The translations under genes and the position numbers were made by a program. 64,000 nucleotides of DNA, from the NCBI GenBank assembly GCA_016219545.1, contig JACRMH010000053.1:1-64000 (forward strand), in the 5' to 3' direction. The stretch is from Chloroflexota bacterium (GTDB lineage Bacteria > Chloroflexota > Anaerolineae > Anaerolineales > Villigracilaceae). Positions 36,701 through 46,017 of the stretch are shown here, piece by piece (position 1 is the first letter of the stretch; the number at the start of each line of letters is the position of its first letter). The notes under the pieces are model-generated. The model searched no databases and was not told where the DNA came from. It saw only the letters and a list, made by a program, of their open reading frames with translations.

Positions 36701-37692
36701 ATAAAATGAGATTAGCCATCGTCGGCTGTGGTGATATTGCCGGATTCACTGCATGGGTCAGCAGACTCGTTCCGCAGGTGACTCTTTCAGTTTGTTGTGA
36801 TGTAAATGAAGAGCGGGCAAAGTCATTTGCGAAACGACATCGCATTTCGCAAATATTCACCGATTACAGTGAATTGCTAAATAAAGCAAATGTGGATGCG
36901 GTATATCTTGCAGTGCCACATCACCTGCATTACGAGATGATCATGTCCGCTGTTGGGGCGGGGAAACCTGTCTTTGTGGAAAAACCTCTCACTCGGACGT
37001 TATCCGAAGGAAAGAAACTCATTCAAGCCATTGGGAATGCGAAGGTCGGGGTCAATTATCAGTATCGCTACGACAGTGGATGCTATGCACTCGCGCGGGC
37101 AGTGCAATCTGGCGCGTTGGGGAAAGTTCATTCTATCCGCATCAACATTCCATGGCATCGCACGCAGAAATATTTCGATGGCGCGTCATGGCATAAGACC
37201 ATCGCACAAGCAGGCGGCGGGACCCTCATCACCCAAGGCAGTCACTTTCTGGATGTGGCAGTATGGGCATTAAATGAACAACCCCTTTCAGCGACGGGTT
37301 ATACAACGACTCCCCTCTTTAATGTGGAAGTGGAGGCGCTGGCGCATGGCATCATCGAAACACAGGGCGGGACCTTGATCAGCGTAGTATCCAGCATGGT
37401 TGCAGCGACCGAACAAAAGGTCACGATTGAAGCGTATGGTGAGAAAGGCACGGCGCTTTATCAGGACCTGCCATGGCCATCTGTAAAATTCGTCGGGGCA
37501 AAAATCCAGAAGGAACATCCGCCCGAGCGCGGTGTTCATGCTCTACAGAGAAGCCTGTCCGGTTTTGCAAATTGGATATTGAAAGACAAACCATTTCTCA
37601 CGCCTGCCGCAAGTACCTTACCCGTGTTGACCGCGGTGGATGGAATTTATCAGTCGGCAGTCACAGGCTTAAGGTTCAAGGTTGAAAGTTAA
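36697..37692 (+). CDS. Gfo/Idh/MocA-family oxidoreductase
   Basis: The 331-residue protein has an N-terminal NAD(P) Rossmann fold (MRLAIVGCGDIAGF), AVPHHLHYEMIMSAVGAGKPVFVEKPL with the EKP catalytic lysine, and the mixed sheet C-terminal domain (GGGTLITQGSHFLDVAVW). Such enzymes oxidise sugar hydroxyls, in ThuB at C3. AGGAG lies before the ATG at 36697, which overlaps the ThuA stop. The last residues (LRFKVES) and the stop lie in repeat DNA. Confidence 0.92.
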   Translation: MNKMRLAIVGCGDIAGFTAWVSRLVPQVTLSVCCDVNEERAKSFAKRHRISQIFTDYSELLNKANVDAVYLAVPHHLHYEMIMSAVGAGKPVFVEKPLTRTLSEGKKLIQAIGNAKVGVNYQYRYDSGCYALARAVQSGALGKVHSIRINIPWHRTQKYFDGASWHKTIAQAGGGTLITQGSHFLDVAVWALNEQPLSATGYTTTPLFNVEVEALAHGIIETQGGTLISVVSSMVAATEQKVTIEAYGEKGTALYQDLPWPSVKFVGAKIQKEHPPERGVHALQRSLSGFANWILKDKPFLTPAASTLPVLTAVDGIYQSAVTGLRFKVES

Positions 37693-37726
37693 ACCAACCT
37701 GCAACCTTGAATTTTCAACTTTCAAC
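37668..37726. repeat. GGTTGAAAGTT palindromic repeat over the Gfo/Idh stop
   Basis: GTTGAAAGTT (37681-37690) and AACTTTCAAC (37717-37726) form 10-bp arms, with inner CAAGGTTG/CAACCTTG units. It ends the dehydrogenase gene and leads into the symporter ribosome site. Confidence 0.75.
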
Positions 37727-37738
37727 AAAGGAGAGACC

Positions 37739-39169
37739 ATGGAACAAAGAAGTGAAAAGCTAAGTTGGTGGGCAAAGGTCGGCTATGGGCTGGGAGATAT
37801 TTACGGCGGCGGCTCGATGGTCGTGATCAATTTTTTCTACCTTGTTTTCCTGACCGACGTCGTCCGCATCAGCCCGGGGTTGGCAGGGATCGTGATCCTG
37901 ATCAGCAAGGTATACGACTCGATCACCGATCCCTTTGAAGGTGTGCTATCTGACCGCACGCGCACCAAACTGGGACGCCGACGCCCGTATTTGATCGCCG
38001 GCGTTCCGCTGGTGTTCCTCTCATTCTTTACGCTGTTCTATCCTATATCCTTTGAAAGCGAGACGGCGCGATTTGCATTCGTAATTTTTGCTTACTTGTT
38101 CTTCTCAACCATCGTAAGCATTGTGATGTTGAATTACAACGCGCTCCAAGCCGAGCTGACTCTCGATTACAACGAGCGCACCGCGCTGACCACCTCGCGC
38201 ATCTTCTTTTCAACCGTGTCTTCGATCCTGTGCGCATTGCTTCCGCTGGAGATCGTAAAAGCTTTTCCTGATGTTCGCACCGGATGGATCGTCATGGCAG
38301 TGGCATTCGGGTTGCTGTTTGCATTACCATACATCGCTACAGTAGCAGTAACACGCGAGCGTCCTGAATTCCAGCGTCCGCCCCAACCTTTCCATTGGAA
38401 GCAGGCATTCGTCGAGCCGTTCCTGATGCGGACCTTTGTTTATGTACTGGTGATGTATGTAACAGCGTTCACCGCTTTTGATGCGGTCTCGACCATCGTT
38501 GTATACTTCGTCAAAACTTATTTGGGACGCGGCGAAGAAGTCAGCTTTGTGCTCGGGGCTTTGCTGGTGGCACAAGTGGTTTCACTGCCGTTCTATCAGT
38601 GGCTCAGCAAGCGGACCTCAAAAGCGCGCGCGTACACAGTCGGCGCCGTCCTGTTCGTGGTTGTGATGTTCTTCAGTTTCCTCATCACCCCGTCTGCGCC
38701 CGCGCCGCTTTTATACATTTTCGCAGCGACGATCGGGTTGGGATCAGGCGGCGTGGTAATGATGGTTTTTTCGATCTTCCCAGATATTCCCGATGTTGAT
38801 GAACTAAAAACAGGCGAACGGCGCGAGGGCATTTACGCCGCCATGACCACCTTCACCCGTAAGATCGCTTCGGCAGTGGCGGTATTCGCCGTGGCACAAA
38901 TCCTTCAATTGGGAGGCTACCTGCCGCCGATTGAGCAGGCGGGCAAACTCATCGAGCAGGCGCAGACCGGCGGATTCATTATGTCCCTGCGGCTGTCCTT
39001 TGTTTTACTACCGGTCTTGCTGATCTCGTTTGGAATATTTTTTGCAAGCCGTTTCCCGCTCACGGTGCAAATTTATGAACGCCTGGAAAAAGTCCTTTCG
39101 GCATCGCGTGCAAATCAGCCTGTGGATGAAGCTGAAAAAAGCGAGCTCACCAAAGTGTTGATCGGATAA
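37739..39169 (+). CDS. GPH-family sugar:cation symporter
   Basis: The 476-residue protein has about twelve membrane helices and the glycoside-pentoside-hexuronide signatures: KVGYGLGDIYGGG near the N terminus, the DPFEGVLSDRTRTKLGRRRPYLIAG loop, and a long second-half loop near GERREGIYAAM. These carriers (MelB, XynB types) bring in disaccharides or glycosides with Na+ or H+. AAAGGAGAG precedes the ATG at 37739. It is the clear uptake gene of the locus. Confidence 0.93.
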   Translation: MEQRSEKLSWWAKVGYGLGDIYGGGSMVVINFFYLVFLTDVVRISPGLAGIVILISKVYDSITDPFEGVLSDRTRTKLGRRRPYLIAGVPLVFLSFFTLFYPISFESETARFAFVIFAYLFFSTIVSIVMLNYNALQAELTLDYNERTALTTSRIFFSTVSSILCALLPLEIVKAFPDVRTGWIVMAVAFGLLFALPYIATVAVTRERPEFQRPPQPFHWKQAFVEPFLMRTFVYVLVMYVTAFTAFDAVSTIVVYFVKTYLGRGEEVSFVLGALLVAQVVSLPFYQWLSKRTSKARAYTVGAVLFVVVMFFSFLITPSAPAPLLYIFAATIGLGSGGVVMMVFSIFPDIPDVDELKTGERREGIYAAMTTFTRKIASAVAVFAVAQILQLGGYLPPIEQAGKLIEQAQTGGFIMSLRLSFVLLPVLLISFGIFFASRFPLTVQIYERLEKVLSASRANQPVDEAEKSELTKVLIG

Positions 39170-39171
39170 GC

Positions 39172-41370
39172 ATGACGGTTCACACCCAACCTGATTATCA
39201 GATCAAGGCGTCGACTCCAACACCGGACTCGTATCCTTCCGGGCCGATGCCTGATTCGTTTTCCGAGGAACCTTTTCTCCCCGACTATGAGTCCCGCCGC
39301 CGCGCATTCTTCGAACACATCCTGAAGAATCCCACGCCGGCAAATACCAAGGCGGCCTGGCATGAACTGGCTCGCCTCGCCGCAGGCGGAGTACCTCACG
39401 AAGGCATCTTCCACGCCGCATTGGATTTTATTGACGTGCGAAAAGATTGTTCCGATTTTGTGTTGCATGGGATTGTGCGCTTGTTATATCAATTTGGAGA
39501 CCGTGGACAGCAGACGATAGACCGTCCACGGTCCACGGTCTCCGGTCAGGTTCTCTCCCGCGCCCGCGCCACTGTCCTCAACTTCAAATACTTCCCCAAC
39601 GAACCCGGCATTGACTCGCTTTGCACGTGGACAGAGAATCATTACATCCTGTTCACGTCCGCCGCATATCTTGCAGGCCAGATGTACCCCGATGAAGTCT
39701 TCACCAACTCAGGGGAGACCGGAAAACAAAAAGTTGAACTGAACCGCAAACGCATTTTGCGCTGGCTGGATCTGCGCTTTCATACCGGCTTTAGCGAATG
39801 GCTTTCGCATGTTTATTACGACGAAGACCTGACCGCATTACTTGCGCTTTATGATTTCGCCGAGGATGAAGAGATCCGCCACAAAGCCGAAATGATCCTC
39901 GATCTGCTGGTCTTCGACATGGCATTGAATTCATTCAAAGGCGTGTTCGGTTCCACCCATGGGCGCGCATACGAGAACACCAAAAAATGGGCATCCAACG
40001 AGGGGACAACGGACACATCCAAATTATTGTTTGGAACGGGAGTATTCTCCGGCTTCGATAATATGTCGGCGATTGCGTTTGCATTGAGCAATTATCGTGT
40101 ACCAGAGGTGATTGAGACCATCGCAAATGACAGTCACCTTAAGGGTGACTGTCATTTGGAGAATCGCCAGCGCATGGGAATCAAATTAAATGAGATGGAA
40201 AAATGGGGACTCCACCCTGATAATTTTGAAGACGGCATGTTGTATCTCACGCTCGAAGCCTATCTCCATCCACGGACGATTGCCAACACAATCAAGATGT
40301 TCGATACTTGCAATTGGTGGGAGAACTCTTTCCTGAATGACTTCAAACCTTATCGCGTATTCCTGAAAGCATTTGGCGCACTTGGAGGGTTGCCATTATT
40401 AGCACGCTTTCTCGAACGCGATGTTTGCCGCAACACGCGCGAAGAAGTGAACATCTATACTTACAAAACTTCCGACTACATGCTTTCTACTGCACAGGAT
40501 TATCGCAAAGGTTTTGGCGGCGACCAGCAGCATATCTGGCAGGCCACGCTTGGCGCGGACGCAGTCTGCTTCACCACACATCCGGCGAAGATCGAAGGCG
40601 TCACGCCGAATTATTGGGCAGGCAATGGAATATTACCAAAAGCCGCTCAATACAAGAATGTGGCGATCATCATTTACAACATCGAAAAAATCCCTGCGCT
40701 GTATGTGCCTATCAGACATTTCTTTACACACGCCTGGTTGCCGAAGGACAAGTTCGATGAAGTGATTGAAAAGAAGAATTGGATTTTTGCACGTAAAGGG
40801 GATGGCTATCTCGCATTGAGATCTAGGAATCCTTATTTCTGGACAAACGATGACATGTCGTTGCGAGCGAGCGATTACCAGCGAGCAAAGCAATCCCCGG
40901 TTAAACAGGAATCTGCTAACGATGGGAGATTGCTTCGCCGCCAAGAGCTGGCGTCTCGCACACCTGCCCCTTCGGCGTCGCTCCGCGAATGCGAAGCCGA
41001 TGTGGCGGGCGGTGCCAGGGATGACATTGATAACGAAGTAATTGCTAATGGTGCGCAGAACATTTGGATATGTCAGATGGGATGTAAAGCCGAAGATGGC
41101 GAGTTTGCTGAATTCGTGGAAAAAGTCTCAGCGGCGGGAATCACTTTCAGGGGAATGAATGTCGAGTATCAGTCACCAGGCATCGGGTCAGTAAGATTCG
41201 GGTGGGATCAAGCCTTGAGCGTGGATAATGTCCAGATCCAATTGAATGATTATCGCCGCTACGAAAATCCCTATTCTCAAACCGAATTCAATGCCGATGA
41301 AATTAAAGTCACCGCGGGGGAACACGCGCTGACCCTGAATTGGAAAACCGGGGAACGGAAAAATCAATGA
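39172..41370 (+). CDS. Large protein of unknown function with three repeat-derived inserts
   Basis: The 732-residue protein is unrecognised. The middle (residues about 140-480) looks helical with many Trp, His and acid residues (FHTGFSEWLSHVYYDED, GFGGDQQHIWQATLG), suggesting an alpha/alpha-barrel glycosidase or lyase. A beta-rich tail follows. Three stretches are encoded by repeat DNA without frame loss: about residues 109-125, 318-329 and 562-618. The last insert, about 57 residues, is compositionally odd. It begins two bases after the symporter stop, so it belongs to the operon. Confidence 0.65.
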   Translation: MTVHTQPDYQIKASTPTPDSYPSGPMPDSFSEEPFLPDYESRRRAFFEHILKNPTPANTKAAWHELARLAAGGVPHEGIFHAALDFIDVRKDCSDFVLHGIVRLLYQFGDRGQQTIDRPRSTVSGQVLSRARATVLNFKYFPNEPGIDSLCTWTENHYILFTSAAYLAGQMYPDEVFTNSGETGKQKVELNRKRILRWLDLRFHTGFSEWLSHVYYDEDLTALLALYDFAEDEEIRHKAEMILDLLVFDMALNSFKGVFGSTHGRAYENTKKWASNEGTTDTSKLLFGTGVFSGFDNMSAIAFALSNYRVPEVIETIANDSHLKGDCHLENRQRMGIKLNEMEKWGLHPDNFEDGMLYLTLEAYLHPRTIANTIKMFDTCNWWENSFLNDFKPYRVFLKAFGALGGLPLLARFLERDVCRNTREEVNIYTYKTSDYMLSTAQDYRKGFGGDQQHIWQATLGADAVCFTTHPAKIEGVTPNYWAGNGILPKAAQYKNVAIIIYNIEKIPALYVPIRHFFTHAWLPKDKFDEVIEKKNWIFARKGDGYLALRSRNPYFWTNDDMSLRASDYQRAKQSPVKQESANDGRLLRRQELASRTPAPSASLRECEADVAGGARDDIDNEVIANGAQNIWICQMGCKAEDGEFAEFVEKVSAAGITFRGMNVEYQSPGIGSVRFGWDQALSVDNVQIQLNDYRRYENPYSQTEFNADEIKVTAGEHALTLNWKTGERKNQ
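39496..39543. repeat. In-frame GGAGACCGTGGAC palindrome
   Basis: Perfect 13-bp arms (39496-39508, 39531-39543) inside the unknown protein gene, with inner GACCGTCCACGGTC units. They encode GDRGQQTIDRPRSTVS. Confidence 0.85.
40125..40157. repeat. In-frame AAATGACAGTCACC palindrome
   Basis: Perfect 14-bp arms (40125-40138, 40144-40157) with TTAAG between, inside the unknown protein gene. They encode ANDSHLKGDCHLE. Confidence 0.88.
40856..41027. repeat. In-frame diverged GTCATTGCGAGG-type element
   Basis: Starts TGTCGTTGCGAGCGAGC, contains AGCAAAGCAATCCCC (40884-40898) and GGGAGATTGCTTCG (40924-40937), and ends GATGACAT. These match the element at 8079-8158, with an extra GC-rich segment (about 40938-41019). 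The whole ~170 bases stay open in the reading frame. Confidence 0.75.
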
Positions 41371-41446
41371 AAAACTAGAAAACTCACGTCAATGTTGAGC
41401 TATAATCGGCGTACCTGTCTTTTTATTTTCACTTTATAGGTTTCTT

Positions 41447-43516
41447 ATGCCCAACCACTTAATGAACGAAAATTCGCCATACCTGCTTCAACACGCCAAT
41501 AATCCAGTAGACTGGTATCCATGGGGTGAAGATGCGCTGGCAAAAGCAAAGAACGAAAATAAACCGATCTTCCTAAGCATTGGATACGCGGCCTGTCACT
41601 GGTGCCACGTGATGGAGCATGAGTCGTTTGAGAATGCTGAAACCGCCGCTCTGATGAACGAAAACTTTGTGAACATCAAAGTGGACAGGGAGGAACGTCC
41701 TGATCTCGACAGTATCTATATGCAAGCAACGGTCGCAATGACAGGTTCAGGCGGTTGGCCAATGTCTGTGTTCCTGACGCCTGACTTGCGTCCGTTTTTT
41801 ACCGGCACATATTTTCCGCCTGTCCGTCGCTACAACATGCCGGCATTCAAGGATGTTCTGCTTAGCCTCGCCAAAGCGTGGCAGGACGACCGGGAAGAAA
41901 TCGAAAGAGTGGGCAACCAGATACTTCATCACATACAGCAGCAATCAGATTCCCACCCTGGCGAGGAAAAGAACACCTTCACATGGCAGACTCATGAAGC
42001 AGTGACAAACTCCATCATCAACTCTTATGATTGGAGCTTTGGCGGATGGGGCAACGCGCCAAAATTTCCACAGCCGATGACAATCGAATATTTACTGCGT
42101 CGAGCAACTGCGGATTCTCCGCAGCATGAACAAATCTTGAAAGTGTCGCAACATGTTCTCGATGCCATGTCTCGCGGAGGTATGTACGATGTGGTTGGCG
42201 GCGGATTTTCCCGTTACAGCGTGGACAACTTCTGGCGAACGCCTCATTTTGAAAAAATGTTATATGACAATGCCCAGCTTGCTTTGACTTATTTACATGG
42301 GTATCTCGTCACTGGCGAGGTGAAATACCGCAAAGTGTGTGAGGAAACCCTGGATTTCATCCTACATGAGATGACCCATCCAGATGGTGGATTCTTTAGC
42401 AGTCTGGATGCTGATTCAGAAGGTGAAGAGGGTAAGTTCTACGTGTGGACACAGGATGATATTCAAGCTGCTCTTGGGGTTGATTTTGAATTTTTCAAAG
42501 CAGCGTATGGAATCACTCCTCAAGGTAATTGGGAAGGGAAAACGATCCTGCAACGCGAACTGGATGATGCTTCATTAGCAGTCCGCTTCAAACTGGAAAT
42601 CAACAATATTCCCGAAAAAATAAATGAATGTCACTCGAGACTTCTAGCTGTCAGAAATAATCGCATAAGGCCCGGCACTGACGATAAAGTTCTTGTGATG
42701 TGGAACGCGCTGGCATTATCAGCTTTTGCTGAAGCTGGTCGTTATTTAGGCAGAAAAGACTATCTAGATGCAGCCATTCGTAATGCACGCTTCCTGCTGG
42801 GCAACCTGCATATTAATAATCACCTATTCCGTTCCTGGCGGGATGGAAAGGCAAAACACAATGCTTATTTGGAAGATTACGCGGGATTGATTCATTCCTT
42901 ATTAACTCTTTATCAATCCGAGCCTAAACTTGAGTGGTATACCGCCGCTTTGAAACTGGGAGATGAAATAGTCACACATTTTTCTGATCCCAATGGCGGT
43001 TTTTTTGACACGCGCGACGATCATGAATCGCTGCTTATCCGCCCCAAGGATATTCAGGATAATGCCACCCCTTCCGGGAATGCTCTCGCCGCAACTGCCC
43101 TGCTGGAGCTGTCTGCTTATGGAGATCGTATCGAATGGCGCAGTCTTGCCGAGGATATGTTTGCTTTAATAGATAATCTTGTATTGCGTTATCCAACCTC
43201 CTTTGCACAATGGTTATGCGCTGCAGATTTTGCATCCGGACCAACCCACGAGGTGGCGATCATTGGTGATCTTGAAGATGCGAAAACGCAGGAGTTTTTG
43301 GAGACGCTATGGAAAAATTTCCGTCCGCGACAGGTAACCGCTATCTCCGACTACCCGCCGAAGCCGGGATCACCCGCATTACTCAAAGATCGTCCTTTGC
43401 TGAACGGTCAGCCAACAGCGTATGTATGCCAGGGCTTTGTTTGTTTGCAGCCTGTCAATTCGCCATTCGAAATGGAATTTCAACTGTCTGGCAATTCAGT
43501 TGGCAAAATGGGTTAA
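41447..43516 (+). CDS. DUF255 thioredoxin-like protein (YyaL/spermatogenesis-associated 20 family)
   Basis: The 689-residue protein starts [20 protein letters not shown] and has [17 protein letters not shown] with a CxxC pair, [22 protein letters not shown], then an alpha/alpha-barrel domain. This is the conserved DUF255 family, which fuses a thioredoxin fold to a glycosidase-like barrel. The reaction is unknown. It is transcribed alone; a TATAAT box is at 41401-41406. Its barrel and place after the sugar locus are noted but not proof of a link. Confidence 0.93.
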   Translation: MPNHLMNENSPYLLQHANNPVDWYPWGEDALAKAKNENKPIFLSIGYAACHWCHVMEHESFENAETAALMNENFVNIKVDREERPDLDSIYMQATVAMTGSGGWPMSVFLTPDLRPFFTGTYFPPVRRYNMPAFKDVLLSLAKAWQDDREEIERVGNQILHHIQQQSDSHPGEEKNTFTWQTHEAVTNSIINSYDWSFGGWGNAPKFPQPMTIEYLLRRATADSPQHEQILKVSQHVLDAMSRGGMYDVVGGGFSRYSVDNFWRTPHFEKMLYDNAQLALTYLHGYLVTGEVKYRKVCEETLDFILHEMTHPDGGFFSSLDADSEGEEGKFYVWTQDDIQAALGVDFEFFKAAYGITPQGNWEGKTILQRELDDASLAVRFKLEINNIPEKINECHSRLLAVRNNRIRPGTDDKVLVMWNALALSAFAEAGRYLGRKDYLDAAIRNARFLLGNLHINNHLFRSWRDGKAKHNAYLEDYAGLIHSLLTLYQSEPKLEWYTAALKLGDEIVTHFSDPNGGFFDTRDDHESLLIRPKDIQDNATPSGNALAATALLELSAYGDRIEWRSLAEDMFALIDNLVLRYPTSFAQWLCAADFASGPTHEVAIIGDLEDAKTQEFLETLWKNFRPRQVTAISDYPPKPGSPALLKDRPLLNGQPTAYVCQGFVCLQPVNSPFEMEFQLSGNSVGKMG

Positions 43517-43601
43517 ATACACAATGGACGCGCTTGCCCCGCATGCGTCCATTGTGATCGGAGGAGTAAGCTCACGATTTTAATAAGGGAGTGAGAAACT
43601 T

Positions 43602-43850
43602 TTAGTTAGGGTAGATGATGTGCAGGCTCGCTTTGTCTACGGCTTCGATCAAAACGTCACCTTTTTTTCGGATGATGACACTGTGACCCGGTCTGAGCGC
43701 ATAATCCTGAGTGTCATTTGATTCTGTCAGCCAGACGATCCCCTCATCAACAGTCACGGTCATTCCAGGTTTCACATCATCCAATTTTCGGACTTGATGC
43801 GATTGAAGTTTGATTGAAATATTTTTAGGTCTGTTCCAAGGCAGGTTCAT
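43602..43850 (-). CDS. DUF2917 family protein
   Basis: The 82-residue protein has the DUF2917 pattern: KLDDVKPGMTVTVDEGIVWLTESNDTQDYALRPGHSVII, a small beta-sandwich (cupin-like) with conserved WLT and DY-L-PG. Function is unknown. AAAGGAG lies before the ATG at 43850. It is divergent from the MocR-type regulator, the usual sign of being its target. Confidence 0.8.
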   Translation of the reverse strand: MNLPWNRPKNISIKLQSHQVRKLDDVKPGMTVTVDEGIVWLTESNDTQDYALRPGHSVIIRKKGDVLIEAVDKASLHIIYPN

Positions 43851-43929
43851 ATTAGCTCCTTTGCACCAATACAATTTCGTTATCATCATTATCCTCGAAA
43901 TAAGAAATAAGTACAGATGCAGTCAATTT

Positions 43930-43996
43930 GAATTGTATCCGTAACAGATTTTGTTATAATGAATTGTACCGGTCAAAATAAAGAGGAACTGTATCC
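43930..43996 (+). promoter_or_regulatory. MocR-type promoter with direct-repeat operators
   Basis: Extended -10 TGT-TATAAT (43952-43960). GAATTGTATC (43930-43939) and GAATTGTACC (43961-43970) are direct repeats 31 bases apart, with a third GAACTGTATCC (43986-43996) just before the regulator ATG at 44000. Spacing of about three helical turns suits a dimeric MocR protein. Confidence 0.6.
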
Positions 43997-43999
43997 AAT

Positions 44000-45451
44000 A
44001 TGAACCCAAAAAGCCCACCTAAAGAAAAAAAGGCTTATCGCTATGAAATATTAGCGCACCAGATCGCCCAATTGATCCGGCAAGGAACCTATCGCGCGGG
44101 CGAACGCATTCCCTCAGTCAGACAAATGAGTAAACAACAGGCCGTCAGCATCAGCTCGGTAATGCAGGCTTACCTGATCCTTGAAAATGAGGGTTTGATC
44201 GAAGCCCGCCCTCAATCCGGATATTACGTGCGAGCATTTACAAATACCAAACTGCCGGAATTGGAGAGTTCCGCTCCCAGCCTCGATCCGAGTCATGTCA
44301 ACCTGCATGATCTGGTCATGATGGTCATGAAAGATTCAGCAAAACCGCATCTGGCCCAACTCGGGGCGGCTATGCCAAACCTTGAACTCTTGCCCACCGA
44401 CCGCATGAACCACATCATATCCAGACTAGCAAGAAAAGCCGAAAAAGGTACGCACCAATACCACTTTGAAGCTGGTATGGAAGACCTGAGGGTGCAGATC
44501 AGCCAACGAGCCGTGAACAGTGGCTGCCAGCTTTCCCCCAACGATATCGTGATCACTTCCGGCGCCACCGAGGCTACCAACCTGTGCCTGCACGCTGTCT
44601 GCAAGCCTGGCGATATTGTTGCCATCGAATCCCCAATGTATTTTGGGATCCTTCAACTTATTGAAGTGCATGGCTTGAGGGCGCTCGAAATCCCTACCAA
44701 CCCACGCGAAGGCATCAGCCTGGAGGCCCTGCAATTTGCGATCGAACACAATCCGATCAAGGCCGTTCTGACCATTTCAAACTTCAGTAACCCGACAGGT
44801 AGCTGCATCCCGGATGAGAAAAAAAGAGAACTGGTGGAATTGCTGTCCCGTTATGATATTCCCCTAATCGACAATGATGTCTCAGGCGAAATCCATTTTA
44901 CAGAAAAACGCCCGCTGGTCACCAAGGCCTTTGACACGAAGGGATTGGTCATGCTGTGCTCCTCTTTCTCCAAGACCATCAGCCCTTCCTTGAGGGTCGG
45001 CTGGGTTGTACCCGGAAGATACAAGGCTGAGATCGAATGGTTGAAGTTCACCCTGAGTTCTGCGACTGCCACCCTGCCCCAAATGGCAATCGCTGAATTC
45101 CTGGAGAGCGGCGGCTATGATCATCATCTCAGACGCCTGCGCCGGGAGTATGCCGCCAAAGTTGCCCAGCTATACGATGCGGTCACACGCACCTTCCCCC
45201 CAGGAATGCGGGTGACACGTCCTGCTGGTGGATTTGTGCTTTGGGTTCAGTTACCTGCCAATGTAGATTCCCTTGAGCTTTATTCCCTCGCACTGCAAGG
45301 TGCGATCACACTGACCCCGGGTTATCTTTTTTCCCCGACCAACCAGTTCTACAATTTCATCCGCTTGAATGCGGCGGCCTGGTCTTACCCCATCATGGGG
45401 GCGCTGGATAAGCTCAGTGATATGATCGTTGAATTAGCCGGGCGAACCTAA
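44000..45451 (+). CDS. MocR-family GntR/aminotransferase regulator
   Basis: The 483-residue protein has a GntR winged helix (about 13-78, LIRQGTYRAGERIPSVRQMS) and a fold-type I aminotransferase domain (about 115-480). The PLP lysine is in SSFSKTISPSLRVGW, near residue 325. MocR proteins use PLP and an amino compound as signal and often regulate a divergent gene. Direct repeats in the promoter fit self-control and control of the DUF2917 gene. The effector is unknown. Confidence 0.92.
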   Translation: MNPKSPPKEKKAYRYEILAHQIAQLIRQGTYRAGERIPSVRQMSKQQAVSISSVMQAYLILENEGLIEARPQSGYYVRAFTNTKLPELESSAPSLDPSHVNLHDLVMMVMKDSAKPHLAQLGAAMPNLELLPTDRMNHIISRLARKAEKGTHQYHFEAGMEDLRVQISQRAVNSGCQLSPNDIVITSGATEATNLCLHAVCKPGDIVAIESPMYFGILQLIEVHGLRALEIPTNPREGISLEALQFAIEHNPIKAVLTISNFSNPTGSCIPDEKKRELVELLSRYDIPLIDNDVSGEIHFTEKRPLVTKAFDTKGLVMLCSSFSKTISPSLRVGWVVPGRYKAEIEWLKFTLSSATATLPQMAIAEFLESGGYDHHLRRLRREYAAKVAQLYDAVTRTFPPGMRVTRPAGGFVLWVQLPANVDSLELYSLALQGAITLTPGYLFSPTNQFYNFIRLNAAAWSYPIMGALDKLSDMIVELAGRT

Positions 45452-45517
45452 ATCCGCCGGAAATTTTAGAGTCAAGTAAAATCATTCCTGACCCCAACAT
45501 TTACATAAGAGAAGATT

Positions 45518-45673
45518 ATGAAATCCTATCGCAAAGAACTTTGGTTTAACCTCCCAGCCCGCCGCGGCTTTATAAACATTACTGCGCAAGTTGAAGAATG
45601 CCTGCGTGAAAGCGAAATTCAGGAGGGACTGATCTTCGTCAAAGATAAAGACATTGCTGCTTTGGAATATTGA
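45518..45673 (+). pseudogene. YjbQ-family (UPF0047) gene, 5' fragment, copy 1
   Basis: It encodes [21 protein letters not shown] and [16 protein letters not shown], the N-terminal third of YjbQ/secondary thiamine-phosphate synthase proteins, then unrelated residues and a stop after 51 codons. Nothing downstream encodes the missing C terminus. A second copy at 50606, about 90 percent identical over 123 bases by eye, breaks at the same codon region. Confidence 0.8.
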
Positions 45674-46017
45674 TCTTAAAACGATCTGTAAACTTGTAAG
45701 TAGGATCGCTTTTAAAGTCGGTCGAAAAAAATCCCTTCACACCCTGCCAAGCAAAAAATATGACCAATTGTGTTCGCCCTTGCCATTCGGCAGATAAAAG
45801 AAGGAGCAGTCCAGTCCGTAAAAACAATAGTACGATAGTCTGCTTGCACTTTTGAAAATATTAACCTAAAATTATAATAATCAGACATAAACAGTCTGAT
45901 TATTATCAGAATTCTATTCAGATTCAGGAGGTGCTGTATTTGAGAAAGCTCAACTTAATAAACCTGCCCTAATTCGGAACATTCCCAATGCCAACCACTT
46001 TATATAAGGAGAATCGG
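45674..46017. other. Non-coding stretch upstream of the nuclease gene
   Basis: No credible gene is seen. The only clear structure is the 13-bp inverted repeat at 45874-45906. The ribosome site AAGGAG before 46018 closes the stretch. Confidence 0.6.
45874..45906. promoter_or_regulatory. Inverted repeat upstream of the secreted nuclease
   Basis: Perfect 13-bp arms ATAATAATCAGAC (45874-45886) and its mirror (45894-45906), 7-base loop, about 110 bases upstream of the start. It could be an operator or an mRNA hairpin. Confidence 0.5.
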
